Notes: a model not told the origin generated them from the sequence alone. Shown: positions 24,422-33,174, counted from the stretch's first letter. The stretch: DNA of 64,000 nt from DASWJZ01 sp963805325 (GCA_963805325.1 CAWDTS010000022.1:372001-436000); one strand, 5' to 3'. Program-made: numbers and translations.

Positions 24422-26125
24422 GTGGTGGTCGTAGCGACGGAGAGGTCTTCCGGTTTGGAAGCGGATGTCCAGGACGCGCGCAATCGAAGATGGGACGAGC
24501 CCTTCGGCGAGAAGGCGCTTGCGGGCGATGCTGTCGCTCGCATCCTGGCGCTCCCTGCCTTCGCCGATGTGCGTGCGGAGGACTTTCCGGCGTGGCTTCC
24601 GCTTGACGCCATCATTGCCAATGACGGTCGCATCCGGCGGTTCGCGCGCGGCGATACGATCATCCGCAAGGACGAATACGGCAGCTCGCTTTTCGTAATT
24701 CTCGAGGGCTCGGTCGTCGGGTTGGCCACGCCCCCCGCCACGAGCCGCGGGCGGCGTGCTTCGGCCCGGCGCCGGCCGTCATGGTTTCGCGCGATCGGTC
24801 GGCTCTTGGCCCGACGCCGGCCGCCGGAATACCGGCCGAGGCGGCGGGCGGAGCGGCTGCGCGTCGGCCCCGCAGGCGCCGTGCGCGAGGACATCGACGC
24901 ACTCGCCGCGCGTTATCCGACCTTCACCTTGCGTGCGCCGGAAATGTTCGGCGAGCTCGCGGCGCTTACACGCAGCCCGCGCAGCGCCAGCATCTATGCG
25001 GGCGAGGACGACACGCTGGTCTTCGAGCTTCGCTGGCAGGGGCTGCGCGAGATACGCGACTGGTCGCAGCGTTTCCGCGAGCGCATCGACCAGCTCTATC
25101 GCGAGCGCGGTCTCGTTGCGCGGCTGCGGGAATGTCCGATCTTCGCTCACGTTGACGCCGAGGCGCTCGACGAGATCGCGGCGGAATCCTTGTTCGAGAC
25201 CTACGGCAATTTCGACTGGACGCATCGCTTCAAGAGCGAGATCGGGCGGCGTGCGAGTACCAGTCACATCATCGAGCAGGAGCCGCTGATCTGCGCGGAA
25301 GGCAATCATCTCGACGGCCTGCTCCTGATCAGCAACGGCTTTGCGCGCGTGACGAAGCGCGTCGACAGCGGCGAGCGCACGGTCAGCCATATCTCAGGCA
25401 ACGACACGTTCGGCCTCGAAGAAATCGTGGCGGCTTCCGGGATGACGCTTCGCGCCAGCCTGCGCGCCATCGGCTATGTCGATGTGATCCGCATCCCGAC
25501 GCTTCTGGTGCAGAAATACGTGCTGCCGGGCCTGCCGCAGGAACTCGTGCACAGCTACAACGAAACCGACGCGACCATCGACGATCGCGAGACCATGCGT
25601 CAGGGCATGATGGACTTCTTCGTCGATCACCGATTCATCAACGGCCAGGCCGCCATGGTGATCAATCTCGATCGCTGCGTCGGATGCGACGATTGCGTGC
25701 GGGCCTGCGCGAGCGCTCACAATAACAATCCGCGCTTTGTCCGCCACGGCTACACCTACGAAAACGCCATGGTGGTGAATGCCTGCATGCATTGCACCGA
25801 TCCGGTCTGCCTCATCGGTTGCCCGACCGGCGCGATTCATCGCGAGGAGAATACCGGCACCGTCATCATCAACGACAACACGTGCATCGGCTGCGCGACC
25901 TGCGCCAACTCCTGCCCCTACAACAATATCCGCATGATCGACATCCGCGACTCGGCCGGGGACTTCGTGCTCGACCGCGACGGGCTGGCGATCAGCCGGG
26001 CGACCAAGTGCGACCTGTGCTACGACCAGCTTACCGGCCCGGCCTGCGCGCAGGCGTGCCCGCATGACGCGCTCACCCGCGTCAACATCCGCGATACGAA
26101 GAAGTTGCTGCAATGGCTTGGTTGA
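24422..26125 (+). CDS. Cyclic nucleotide-binding domains fused to a four-cluster [4Fe-4S] ferredoxin
   Basis: A 567-residue cytoplasmic protein. Two cNMP-binding-like beta-rolls occupy about 45-210 and 235-365; the first is split by an arginine-rich insertion (about 109-148). The C-terminal part has 16 cysteines in four ferredoxin groups (C419/422/425/429, C455/458/463/467, C488/491/494/498, C530/533/542/546), the layout of NrfC/DmsB-type electron-transfer subunits. The GTG at 24422 lacks a ribosome-binding site, while a TTG at 24455 has GGAGAGG 8 bases upstream, so the first 11 residues are uncertain. Its end overlaps the next gene by 13 bases. Probably links cytoplasmic donors to the membrane cytochrome b and may be gated by a nucleotide. 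Confidence 0.85.
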   Translation: MVVVATERSSGLEADVQDARNRRWDEPFGEKALAGDAVARILALPAFADVRAEDFPAWLPLDAIIANDGRIRRFARGDTIIRKDEYGSSLFVILEGSVVGLATPPATSRGRRASARRRPSWFRAIGRLLARRRPPEYRPRRRAERLRVGPAGAVREDIDALAARYPTFTLRAPEMFGELAALTRSPRSASIYAGEDDTLVFELRWQGLREIRDWSQRFRERIDQLYRERGLVARLRECPIFAHVDAEALDEIAAESLFETYGNFDWTHRFKSEIGRRASTSHIIEQEPLICAEGNHLDGLLLISNGFARVTKRVDSGERTVSHISGNDTFGLEEIVAASGMTLRASLRAIGYVDVIRIPTLLVQKYVLPGLPQELVHSYNETDATIDDRETMRQGMMDFFVDHRFINGQAAMVINLDRCVGCDDCVRACASAHNNNPRFVRHGYTYENAMVVNACMHCTDPVCLIGCPTGAIHREENTGTVIINDNTCIGCATCANSCPYNNIRMIDIRDSAGDFVLDRDGLAISRATKCDLCYDQLTGPACAQACPHDALTRVNIRDTKKLLQWLG

Positions 26126-26949
26126 GCCGACTGTTCGAGCGGCACGTGCTCGGCGGTCTCGCGGCCGCCGTCGTCGCCTTCGTCGTGTTCTGGCTCGCCA
26201 ACATCGGCTACGACGTGTCGCTGCGCGACGTGCAGTTCTTCAACGGCTGGGTGCTGACGGCGTGCATCGGCGTGCTGATGCTGTTCACCATCCGCAAGCG
26301 CGTCGTCATTCTTCCCTTCGGGCGGGTTCGCCTGTGGCTGCGCCTGCACTACTATCTCGGGATCGTGTGTCTCGCGGTGTTTCTCGTCCACACGCATTTC
26401 CGGCTGCCGGACTCGCCGCTCGAGTGGGTGCTCTGGCTGCTGTTTGTGCTGGTCGGCGTGAGCGGGCTCGTCGGAAGCTTGCTGAGCAAGCTCGTGCCGA
26501 TACGTCTCGAGACGCATGGCGAACGCGTGATCTTCGAGCGGATTCCCGTGTTCCGCGCGCAGCTTGCTTCCGAAGCTGAGGCGATCGCGCTCGAATCGGT
26601 CCAGAACGCCCACACGGTCAGCATCGCGCGCTTTTACGCCAAGACGCTTGCCGCCTATTTCGCCCGTCCGCGCAATGTCCTCGCACACCTCGTCGCATCG
26701 AACGTTTCGCGGTCGCGCCTGCTGGGCGAGATCGATTCGATCGACCGCTATCTCGACGAAGCCGGCAAGGCACGGCTGGCGCGCCTGCGTGAGCTCGTTC
26801 TGGCGAAGGACGACCTCGACTTTCATTACGCCAATGCCGGGCTGCTCAAGCTTTGGCTTTTCCTGCATGTCCCGGCGACCTATGCCATGCTGGTGCTGAT
26901 CGTCATTCATATCGTGCTCGGCTACGCCTTCTCGTCCGGGGTCGCCTGA
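26113..26949 (+). CDS. Membrane di-heme b-type cytochrome
   Basis: A 278-residue integral membrane protein with at least five hydrophobic helices. Two of them carry histidine pairs exactly 14 residues apart: H79 and H93 (LHYYLGIVCLAVFLVH) and H252 and H266 (LHVPATYAMLVLIVIH). The H-x13-H spacing on two helices is the hallmark of a bis-histidine di-heme b bundle, as in ferric reductases and cytochrome bc complexes. A charged loop lies between helices 4 and 5. It overlaps the Fe-S fusion gene by 13 bases and precedes the decaheme gene by 1 base, so these three are probably translated together and form a complex. Confidence 0.8.
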   Translation: MAWLSRLFERHVLGGLAAAVVAFVVFWLANIGYDVSLRDVQFFNGWVLTACIGVLMLFTIRKRVVILPFGRVRLWLRLHYYLGIVCLAVFLVHTHFRLPDSPLEWVLWLLFVLVGVSGLVGSLLSKLVPIRLETHGERVIFERIPVFRAQLASEAEAIALESVQNAHTVSIARFYAKTLAAYFARPRNVLAHLVASNVSRSRLLGEIDSIDRYLDEAGKARLARLRELVLAKDDLDFHYANAGLLKLWLFLHVPATYAMLVLIVIHIVLGYAFSSGVA

Positions 26950-26950
26950 C

Positions 26951-29758
26951 ATGGCTTTCCTGCAGAAGTTCGGCTTCAAGGAGAGCCGCTACGAGCGGCC
27001 GCAGGACAAGTGGGTGTGCGGCCATCTCGCCGAAGGCAAGCCATGCACGCTCGGTCCGAGCGCGGGCGGAAGGTGCCGGGTCACGACGGTCTGCCAGCCC
27101 CGAATGGAAGGGGGCCGGTGGGAGTGCCGGCGTTCTCTGCAGGAAGGCGGACCGTGCGAGAGCGGGCCGCTGCCCGACGGGCGCTGCTGCAAGATGCTGG
27201 AGCGCTGCGTGCCAAAGCGCAGCCTGCGGGCGCGGCGCAAGCGGGTGACGCTTTGGGCGTCGTCGCTTGCCATAGGCTTCGTCGCCCTGGTGTTCGGTGC
27301 CAGTCATGCGTCGCTCCTGATGCCGGGCCCGCTGTCGGCGGTGCACGCAAACCAGACAGAGTGCTCGACGTGCCATGCCGGCATCACCCCCGGACGGCTC
27401 GGCTGGCTGCATCAGCTCATGTCATCGGCCGGCGCGGCGGACAACTCCAAGCTCTGCACCACGTGCCACGATGTCGGCACGCAGCCTTTCTCGCCGCACA
27501 CCTATCCGGTGGAAGAATTGCGCAAGATGACTGCGGCTCTGGAAACGGGGGCCGACGGAAGGACCAAGCGGGACGACAGCTGGGTGCATCTCATCTCGTT
27601 CCCCGGGCCGAAGAAGATGCCGGCGACGGGAGAGCCGCAGATCTTCTGCGCCACCTGTCACCAGGAGCACGAGGGCACCTTCCATAACCTGACCGAGGTG
27701 GCGAGCGCCCGTTGCCAGACCTGCCATGTCTCGAAGTTCGGCTCGTTCGCCGACTCGCATCCGCAGTTCGTGAACTATCCGTTCCAGCGGCGCACGCGGA
27801 TCATCTTCAATCATAAATCCCATTTCGGGACGCATTTCCCGAAGGCGCTGGCCACGGCCACGCCCGGTCAGGTCGTTCCTACCGTCTGCGACGATTGCCA
27901 CCAGCCCGGCCCGCAGAAGCAATACATGGAGGTGAAGTCCTTCGAGTCGATGTGCGCGAGCTGCCACGACGGCGACATCATGGGCGCGACGCTGGTCAGC
28001 GGACCGAAAGGCATCAACTTCATCTCCGTTCCGGGGCTCGATGTCGCAACGCTCAACGAGCGTGGCATCGACATCGGAGATTGGCCGGAGCGATCGGAGG
28101 CCGAGCCGACCGCGTTCATGCCGCTGCTTCTCCAGAGTGACGACGGCGCAGACCTTCTCGCTTCCGTGAAGGGCCTCGATCTCCTCGATCTTTCGAACGC
28201 GAGCGACGCCGATCTCGCGAACGTCGCCAAGCTCGCCTGGGCCGTCAAAAATCTGTTCAGCCACCTGGAAGAGACAGCGCCGTCGAAGATGATGGGCGAC
28301 GAGACGGCAATGCCCCACACGGAAGTCACCATGCTCACCGGGGCAATCTCCCATGACGTGGTCCTGGCGGCCGACGAGGAATGGTTCCCCAATCTGCAGG
28401 ACGATCTGCAGCGGCACGCGCGCGGTGAGCCGACGCACGCCTTCGAGGAGGCGCACCCCAAATCGAGCGAAGAACAGCCGGCTACGCCCCCGGCGCAGGA
28501 CCAGGCCGGCGCGGCGCCCGCCAGCGGAGACAGTCTCGGCGGTGCGACAGGCGGCGGTGACCAAAACATCCTCGGTGGCGAAAGCGGCGCCGCCGATAGC
28601 GGCAGCGGAAGCAGCGCTGACATTCTCGGCGGCGGCGACAGCAGCGGCGGCGGCAGTCAGGACATCCTGGGCGGCGAAGCGGGCACCGACCAGAATGCTC
28701 AGGGTGAGAGCAGCGGCAGCGGTGGCAGCGGGGACATTCTCGGCGGCAGCGACAATGGCGCTAGTGGCAGCCAGGACATCCTGGGCGGCGACACGAGCAC
28801 CGGCGGGGACCAGAATGCCCAGGCCCCGGCGGGCGAGAGCAGCGCCGGCGGCGGCGAAGACATTCTCGGTGGCGGGTCCGGCGCGAGCGGTGGCGAAGAT
28901 ATCCTCGGTGGCCAGTCAGGCACGGACGGCGCTGACCAGAACGCGTCAGGCGGCGCGGGCGGCTCCGGGAGCGACGAAAGCATCCTTGGTGGCGCCAGCG
29001 GCAGCAGCGGAAGCGGTGACATCCTCGGCGGTAGCGGCGAGAGCGGCGGCAGCGACGAGAGCATCCTGGGCGGCTCGAGCGGCGCGGGCGGCGGTGAAGA
29101 CATCCTCGGCGGCGGAAGCGGCGGGAGCGACAATGCGCTCGCTCCGCCGGGCGGTGAGGGAAGCGGTGAAACAGAGACGGCGGAGGCGCCGAAGCCGCCG
29201 TTCGACCCTGAATCCTGGGCAGAATTTGGCGGTTGGTACCGACAGGACTTTACGCTCCGCTACCGTCCGACGGGTCACGCCGACCGGTTCCTGCGGACCT
29301 GGCTCGACCTCTCGGGTGGTGCCTACGGCACGTCGCAGCAGCCGCTTCTGGAGCCGGTCTTCGATCAGCTGTCTTCCGATTCGGCTCCGGGGCGCTGCAC
29401 CAAGTGCCACAGCGTGGACGATGATCACGGTGCCAAGAACATGAAATGGCACGGGTTCGGCGCTGAGCGCGTCGTCAGCCGATTCACGGTCTTCTCCCAC
29501 GAGCCGCATATCGGCGCGCAGGACAGCAACGGCTGCATGAGCTGCCACGCGATGACCACGGGCGGGGACACCAGCGATTATCTGGCGACCTACAAAGCGG
29601 GCGATCCGAGCGTCTTCGTCTCGAACTTCAAGCTGGTGGACAAGTCCGTCTGCGCGGCCTGCCACACGCCCGACGCCGCGGGCGAAAAGTGCACGCTCTG
29701 CCACGACTACCACGCCAACGCGCCGACAAGCCCGATGGTGCAGACGAAGCTTCCCTAA
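26951..29758 (+). CDS. Decaheme c-type cytochrome with Cys-rich N-terminus and DILGG repeats
   Basis: Last gene of the operon; 935 residues. Residues 20-90 form a cysteine-rich domain (nine Cys, with repeated GP-x3-4-G-x-C patterns) before a single transmembrane helix at about 99-119, so this domain should be cytoplasmic. Six CXXCH motifs follow at 138, 169, 233, 255, 313 and 335. A glycine-serine-rich linker (about 527-738) holds more than ten DILGG or ESILGG repeats, and four more CXXCH motifs are in the last 150 residues, giving ten c-hemes in two clusters. Likely an inner-membrane-anchored cytochrome reaching far into the periplasm. Family identity beyond cytochrome c3/multiheme type is not clear. 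Confidence 0.85.
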   Translation: MAFLQKFGFKESRYERPQDKWVCGHLAEGKPCTLGPSAGGRCRVTTVCQPRMEGGRWECRRSLQEGGPCESGPLPDGRCCKMLERCVPKRSLRARRKRVTLWASSLAIGFVALVFGASHASLLMPGPLSAVHANQTECSTCHAGITPGRLGWLHQLMSSAGAADNSKLCTTCHDVGTQPFSPHTYPVEELRKMTAALETGADGRTKRDDSWVHLISFPGPKKMPATGEPQIFCATCHQEHEGTFHNLTEVASARCQTCHVSKFGSFADSHPQFVNYPFQRRTRIIFNHKSHFGTHFPKALATATPGQVVPTVCDDCHQPGPQKQYMEVKSFESMCASCHDGDIMGATLVSGPKGINFISVPGLDVATLNERGIDIGDWPERSEAEPTAFMPLLLQSDDGADLLASVKGLDLLDLSNASDADLANVAKLAWAVKNLFSHLEETAPSKMMGDETAMPHTEVTMLTGAISHDVVLAADEEWFPNLQDDLQRHARGEPTHAFEEAHPKSSEEQPATPPAQDQAGAAPASGDSLGGATGGGDQNILGGESGAADSGSGSSADILGGGDSSGGGSQDILGGEAGTDQNAQGESSGSGGSGDILGGSDNGASGSQDILGGDTSTGGDQNAQAPAGESSAGGGEDILGGGSGASGGEDILGGQSGTDGADQNASGGAGGSGSDESILGGASGSSGSGDILGGSGESGGSDESILGGSSGAGGGEDILGGGSGGSDNALAPPGGEGSGETETAEAPKPPFDPESWAEFGGWYRQDFTLRYRPTGHADRFLRTWLDLSGGAYGTSQQPLLEPVFDQLSSDSAPGRCTKCHSVDDDHGAKNMKWHGFGAERVVSRFTVFSHEPHIGAQDSNGCMSCHAMTTGGDTSDYLATYKAGDPSVFVSNFKLVDKSVCAACHTPDAAGEKCTLCHDYHANAPTSPMVQTKLP

Positions 29759-29801
29759 GATCGAGCTGGTCCGTGAGGAGCACGGGCTCCGCGTCGATGG
29801 C

Positions 29802-31132
29802 CTATTCGAACAGCTTCTTGTAGCGCGCGTCGGCGAAGCGATCGTCGAGCGCGACGGACTTCTGGTAGTCCTTGCGCGCGAGCTTTGCATTACCAAGCTG
29901 CTGCAGCAGCATGGCGCGCCGATAATACGCCGGGGCAAAGCTGGCGTTCGCTGCGATGGTCTGATCGAGATCGTGGCGCGCGGCTGTCTTCTCGCCCAGT
30001 TCCAGATAGGCCAGCGCCCGGTTGTAGTGCGCCTGCGCGTATTTGGGCTGGCTCTTCAGCACTTGGCCATAATCCACAACGGCTCCCTTGAACTCGCCGA
30101 TCTCCGCCTTGGCGAAGGCACGGTTGAAGAGCGCAGCGAGATAGCCGGGCTGCAGTTTGATCGCCTTGTCGAAGTCTGCGACCGCCTCCTTGTAGCGTCC
30201 GATCTTGCCGAGGGCGTAGCCGCGGTTGTTGTAGGCGGCGGCATAGTCCGGCTTCAGCCGGACCGCCGCATCGTAGTTGGCGATGGCGCTCTCATAGTCG
30301 CCCATCCGGCGATAGGCGATGCCGCGATTGTTGTAGGCATGCGGGAAATCCGCCTTCAGGCGGATCGCCACCGAGTAGCGCAGGACCGCGTCCTCGTAGT
30401 TCTTCTTGTTGGCGAGCGCGAGCCCGCGGTTGAAATAGGTGTTGGCGAAGTGGCGCTGTAGCGGCGCCTTGTAGACCGGCATCTCGGTGCATGCCGTCTG
30501 GAAGGGGCGCGTCTCGTCGAGAACGAAGTCCTCGACTTCGGCGCCGGTTTGTGCTTCCACTCGTCGGCGGCGTGGCCGGTGATGGCGTAGACATAGCCGC
30601 GCGTCTCGTTCGGCAGACCCGAGCGTCCGCTCCGCCAGGCGTCGACGCGCTGCTCGCCGGCATTATAGGCGGCGGCCGCCAACCCGAGATTGCCATAGCC
30701 CTTGGCGAGATGACCGAGCAGCGCGGCCGAGGCTGAAATCGCCGCCATCGGGTCGAAGGAATTGTCCAGGCCCCAGTTCGCTGCGGTGGACGGCATGAAC
30801 TGGGCGATGCCCTCCGCCCCTTTCGGGCTGATGGCGTTCGGATCGAACCAGCTTTCCTTCCAGATCAGCTTGGCAAGGAAGGCCGGCGGCAGCCCCTCGG
30901 CCTGCGCAGCGCTCTCGATTCGGTCACAGACCTGGGTGGCAAAAGACGCTTCGTCGGTGACGACGAAGAGCTGCTTCGGCGCGATGACGGCGACGTCCTC
31001 CGTCTCGCCCGCATCTTCCGTGGCGGGTGCCTTGCTTTTCGCGGCGTTTCCGTCCGGCGAAGGCTCGGCCCGAAGCGCGACCGGCGCAAACAGGGCGGCC
31101 GCGAGCACAATGAATCGAAGAGACCTGATCAA
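29802..31132 (-). CDS. Lytic transglycosylase (SLT domain) with C-terminal TPRs, interrupted by a frameshift
   Basis: Periplasmic murein-degrading enzyme. The signal segment RSLRFIVLAAALFAPVALRA precedes the SLT domain with the catalytic glutamate in LIWKESWFDPNAISP, then GIAQFMPSTA and AAAYNAGEQRV. The frame changes near base 30541: adding one base gives a continuous HKPAPEVEDFVLDET and joins it to six or seven TPR units (YNNRGIAYRRMGDYESAIANYD and relatives). The combined length is about 443 residues. The start is uncertain: a TTG at 31132 is proposed, because sequence upstream looks non-coding. It converges on the decaheme gene. The fusion of SLT and TPR is unusual but is read directly once the missing base is supplied. 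Confidence 0.7.
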
Positions 31133-31356
31133 GATCGGGTTAGCCTGCTTTGATGCAAAGTGAGTGCGACCGGGGCGGATTTTAAAGACCCGTAATCCGA
31201 GGGTCAATTCTCGGTCCACGATACAACCGTCGCGGACGGCCTTGTGTGGCTTTAACGTCTCCGCAAAGTGAAGGCGGATCGCCGCGGAAATCCGGGCTTG
31301 CGGTCCGGCGCGGGGCGCGCCGATTTGCGGAGCGGTCTCCGGCGGGGAGGGCGAGG

Positions 31357-31779
31357 GTGGAAGCGCAGCTTTGGAATATTGGCGTGAAGGTGGCGGACGT
31401 CGCCGCCGAGATCGACTTCTACGTCGCGCTTGGCGGCCGGCTGATGCTGCACGAAAAGCTCGCGACGCCGGAAGGCGAGGCGGAGTACGCGATCGTGGTG
31501 TTCGGCGGCACACGGCTTTTCCTGACGCCGAAGCCGATCTTCGAGGATCGCCTCGATCTGCCGCCGCAGAACGGGCTCACGCACGCGGTGTTCGAGGTCA
31601 CGGCGCTTGAGCCCGAAGTCGAGCGGCTTTTGGCGGGCGGGGCGCAGATGCTGATTCCGCCGACCGCGATCGAAGCAGGTTTTGGGAAGCGGCGGCTGGC
31701 TTTCTTCCGCTCGCCGGGTGGGCTGGTCTTCGAGGTGATGGAGATCGAGGAGTCTGCGCCGGCCGTCGCGCTGCCTTGA
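31357..31779 (+). CDS. VOC-family (glyoxalase-like) protein
   Basis: A 140-residue protein of the vicinal oxygen chelate superfamily. It starts with LWNIGVKVADVAAEIDFYV, a typical first beta-alpha unit, and ends RLAFFRSPGGLVFEVMEIEE, the second metal-binding strand with its glutamate. The GTG at 31357 follows a purine-rich GGGGAGGGCGAGG ribosome-binding site. Metal ligands could support isomerase, dioxygenase or resistance activity; the substrate is unknown. It stands alone, convergent with the SGNH hydrolase. Confidence 0.8.
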   Translation: MEAQLWNIGVKVADVAAEIDFYVALGGRLMLHEKLATPEGEAEYAIVVFGGTRLFLTPKPIFEDRLDLPPQNGLTHAVFEVTALEPEVERLLAGGAQMLIPPTAIEAGFGKRRLAFFRSPGGLVFEVMEIEESAPAVALP

Positions 31780-31789
31780 TCGCCTGCGC

Positions 31790-32437
31790 CTACCAGGAAA
31801 GCTTCGCCACGGCGTCGGCGACGGCATTGCCGAGCGTCGCGTGCTGATCCTTGTCGAGGTGGATGCCGTCGAAGGGGCTCGTCTTGATTACGTCGCCGGC
31901 GTTCAGGAATGCGGCTCCGCGCTCCTCGGCGACCGCGCGATAGTACGGCGCGAGCTTCAGTGACTTCTCGTATCCGGCCGCGAACATCTCGACGAAGTCC
32001 GGCCGCGCGCCGTGAGTGTCGAGGATCGGCGGCGGGCAGATCGCGAGCATCTTGGGCGCGCCGCCACTCGGCCCGCACTCGGAGGTCGCGACGATCGAAA
32101 GCAGCCGTCGCATTCCCTTGGCGATGTCGCTTGCCGGGACCGAGAACCGCTGCTTCAGGTCGTTCGTTCCGAGCATGATCGCGACGAGATCGAGCGGCCG
32201 GTGGCTTTTCAGGCAGGGGAGGAGAAACTCCGATCCGTCGAGCCAGGCGCCTTCGATCGGGTCGGGGTGTACGGTTGTGCGGCCCGGCAGCCCTTCGGCG
32301 ATGACGGTCCAGCTATCGCCGAGCCGTCGTGCGAGAACGCTGGGCCAGCGGTCGGCGAGATCGTAGCGCTGATCGTTGCCGGGGCGCGTCGCGCTTCCCC
32401 AGGTGTTGGAGTCGCCATAGCAGAGCATGGTCTTCAT
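31790..32437 (-). CDS. SGNH/GDSL-family hydrolase
   Basis: A 215-residue esterase or lipase of the SGNH fold. Block I is MLCYGDSNTWG with the catalytic serine, block II glycine is in AEGLPGRTT, block III is MLGTNDLK with the asparagine, and block V DGIHLDKDQH has the catalytic Asp and His. No signal peptide, so cytoplasmic. Similar proteins act as arylesterases or acyl hydrolases on small esters; the natural substrate here is unknown. It ends 10 bases from the VOC gene stop on the opposite strand. Confidence 0.9.
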   Translation of the reverse strand: MKTMLCYGDSNTWGSATRPGNDQRYDLADRWPSVLARRLGDSWTVIAEGLPGRTTVHPDPIEGAWLDGSEFLLPCLKSHRPLDLVAIMLGTNDLKQRFSVPASDIAKGMRRLLSIVATSECGPSGGAPKMLAICPPPILDTHGARPDFVEMFAAGYEKSLKLAPYYRAVAEERGAAFLNAGDVIKTSPFDGIHLDKDQHATLGNAVADAVAKLSW

Positions 32438-32552
32438 GGGTGCCGCCGCCGTTTCGCTGCGCCGGATATGGCGCGATTGCGAGGAGATCTGGTCTCTTGA
32501 TGGTCTGCGGCGGTGGGGGTGGTCAAGCGTCGGTACGCTCGACTGTGGAACG

Positions 32553-32819
32553 TCAGGCGTTCCGGATACGGCGGGCGATTGTCTCGAAGATCAGTCGGAA
32601 GGTGGCGCCGAGCACGAGAAGCGCCAGCGGCGGGGCGACGACGATAAGCACGACGAGATGAAGGCGCTCGAAAAGTGGGTTCGATATCAGGCCGGTCAGC
32701 ACGACGAACCCGGCGATGGAAATCCAGAAAGCGACCCAGACGGCCGAGATCGCCATCCATACGCGCAGCATCGCCTGTCGGGTCTCGACCCCGGCGGCTC
32801 CAATCGAAGCATCCGACAT
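32553..32819 (-). CDS. Small two-helix membrane protein of unknown function
   Basis: An 88-residue protein with two hydrophobic stretches, roughly 20-42 (MAISAVWVAFWISIAGFVV) and 54-76 (HLVVLIVVAPPLALLVLGA), and a short arginine-rich end. No family is recognised. It is probably an inner-membrane protein, with both ends on the same side. It lies upstream of the SGNH hydrolase on the same strand, 115 bases away. Confidence 0.6.
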   Translation of the reverse strand: MSDASIGAAGVETRQAMLRVWMAISAVWVAFWISIAGFVVLTGLISNPLFERLHLVVLIVVAPPLALLVLGATFRLIFETIARRIRNA

Positions 32820-33090
32820 TTAACGGCTCCAGCCATTTTAGACCGCGGAGGCTCTGCCTTCCGCCGGTCCGATTTCGTGGCAGGCCGGTTCGTGTTTCTT
32901 GGCGGTCCGCCGTTGCACGCTCACATAGGGACATATCGTTTCCGCTGAATGTCTCCCCATGTTTCCAAGTTTCCGCCAGAAACTTCCGGGCGAAATAGGT
33001 CTGTAACATTGACCTATTTCGACAGCGGAACTTCCCGACGATCGCTGCCGTTGATGTGCGCCTAAGGGCTTGATCAGAAGGAGAGGTGCA

Positions 33091-33174
33091 ATGTTGAAGG
33101 GCGGTCTTCTTTGGCTTCTCGGAATTCCCTTGCCGATCATCCTGCTGCTCTGGGTCTTCGGCTTCCTGCACTGA
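33091..33174 (+). CDS. 27-residue single-helix membrane protein
   Basis: A very short gene starting MLKGGLLWLLGIPLPIILL and ending FGFLH. It has an excellent AGAAGGAGAGG ribosome-binding site 5-7 bases before the ATG, which makes translation likely. The peptide is almost entirely one transmembrane helix with a P-x-P kink. Peptides of this pattern (GLLWLLG-PLPIIL-L) recur in proteobacterial genomes as uncharacterised small proteins. Function unknown. Confidence 0.65.
   Translation: MLKGGLLWLLGIPLPIILLLWVFGFLH

Noticed and set aside
28550..29160. Tandem repeats that could suggest a CRISPR-like or satellite array
   Set aside because: Repeat units vary in length and sequence and stay in frame, encoding Gly-rich DILGG units of the decaheme protein.
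18050..29758. A nitrification (ammonia or hydroxylamine oxidation) cluster
   Set aside because: Only c554-like carriers are present. There is no HAO, AMO or cytochrome P460 gene, and the flavin reductase and Fe-S fusion do not belong to that pathway.
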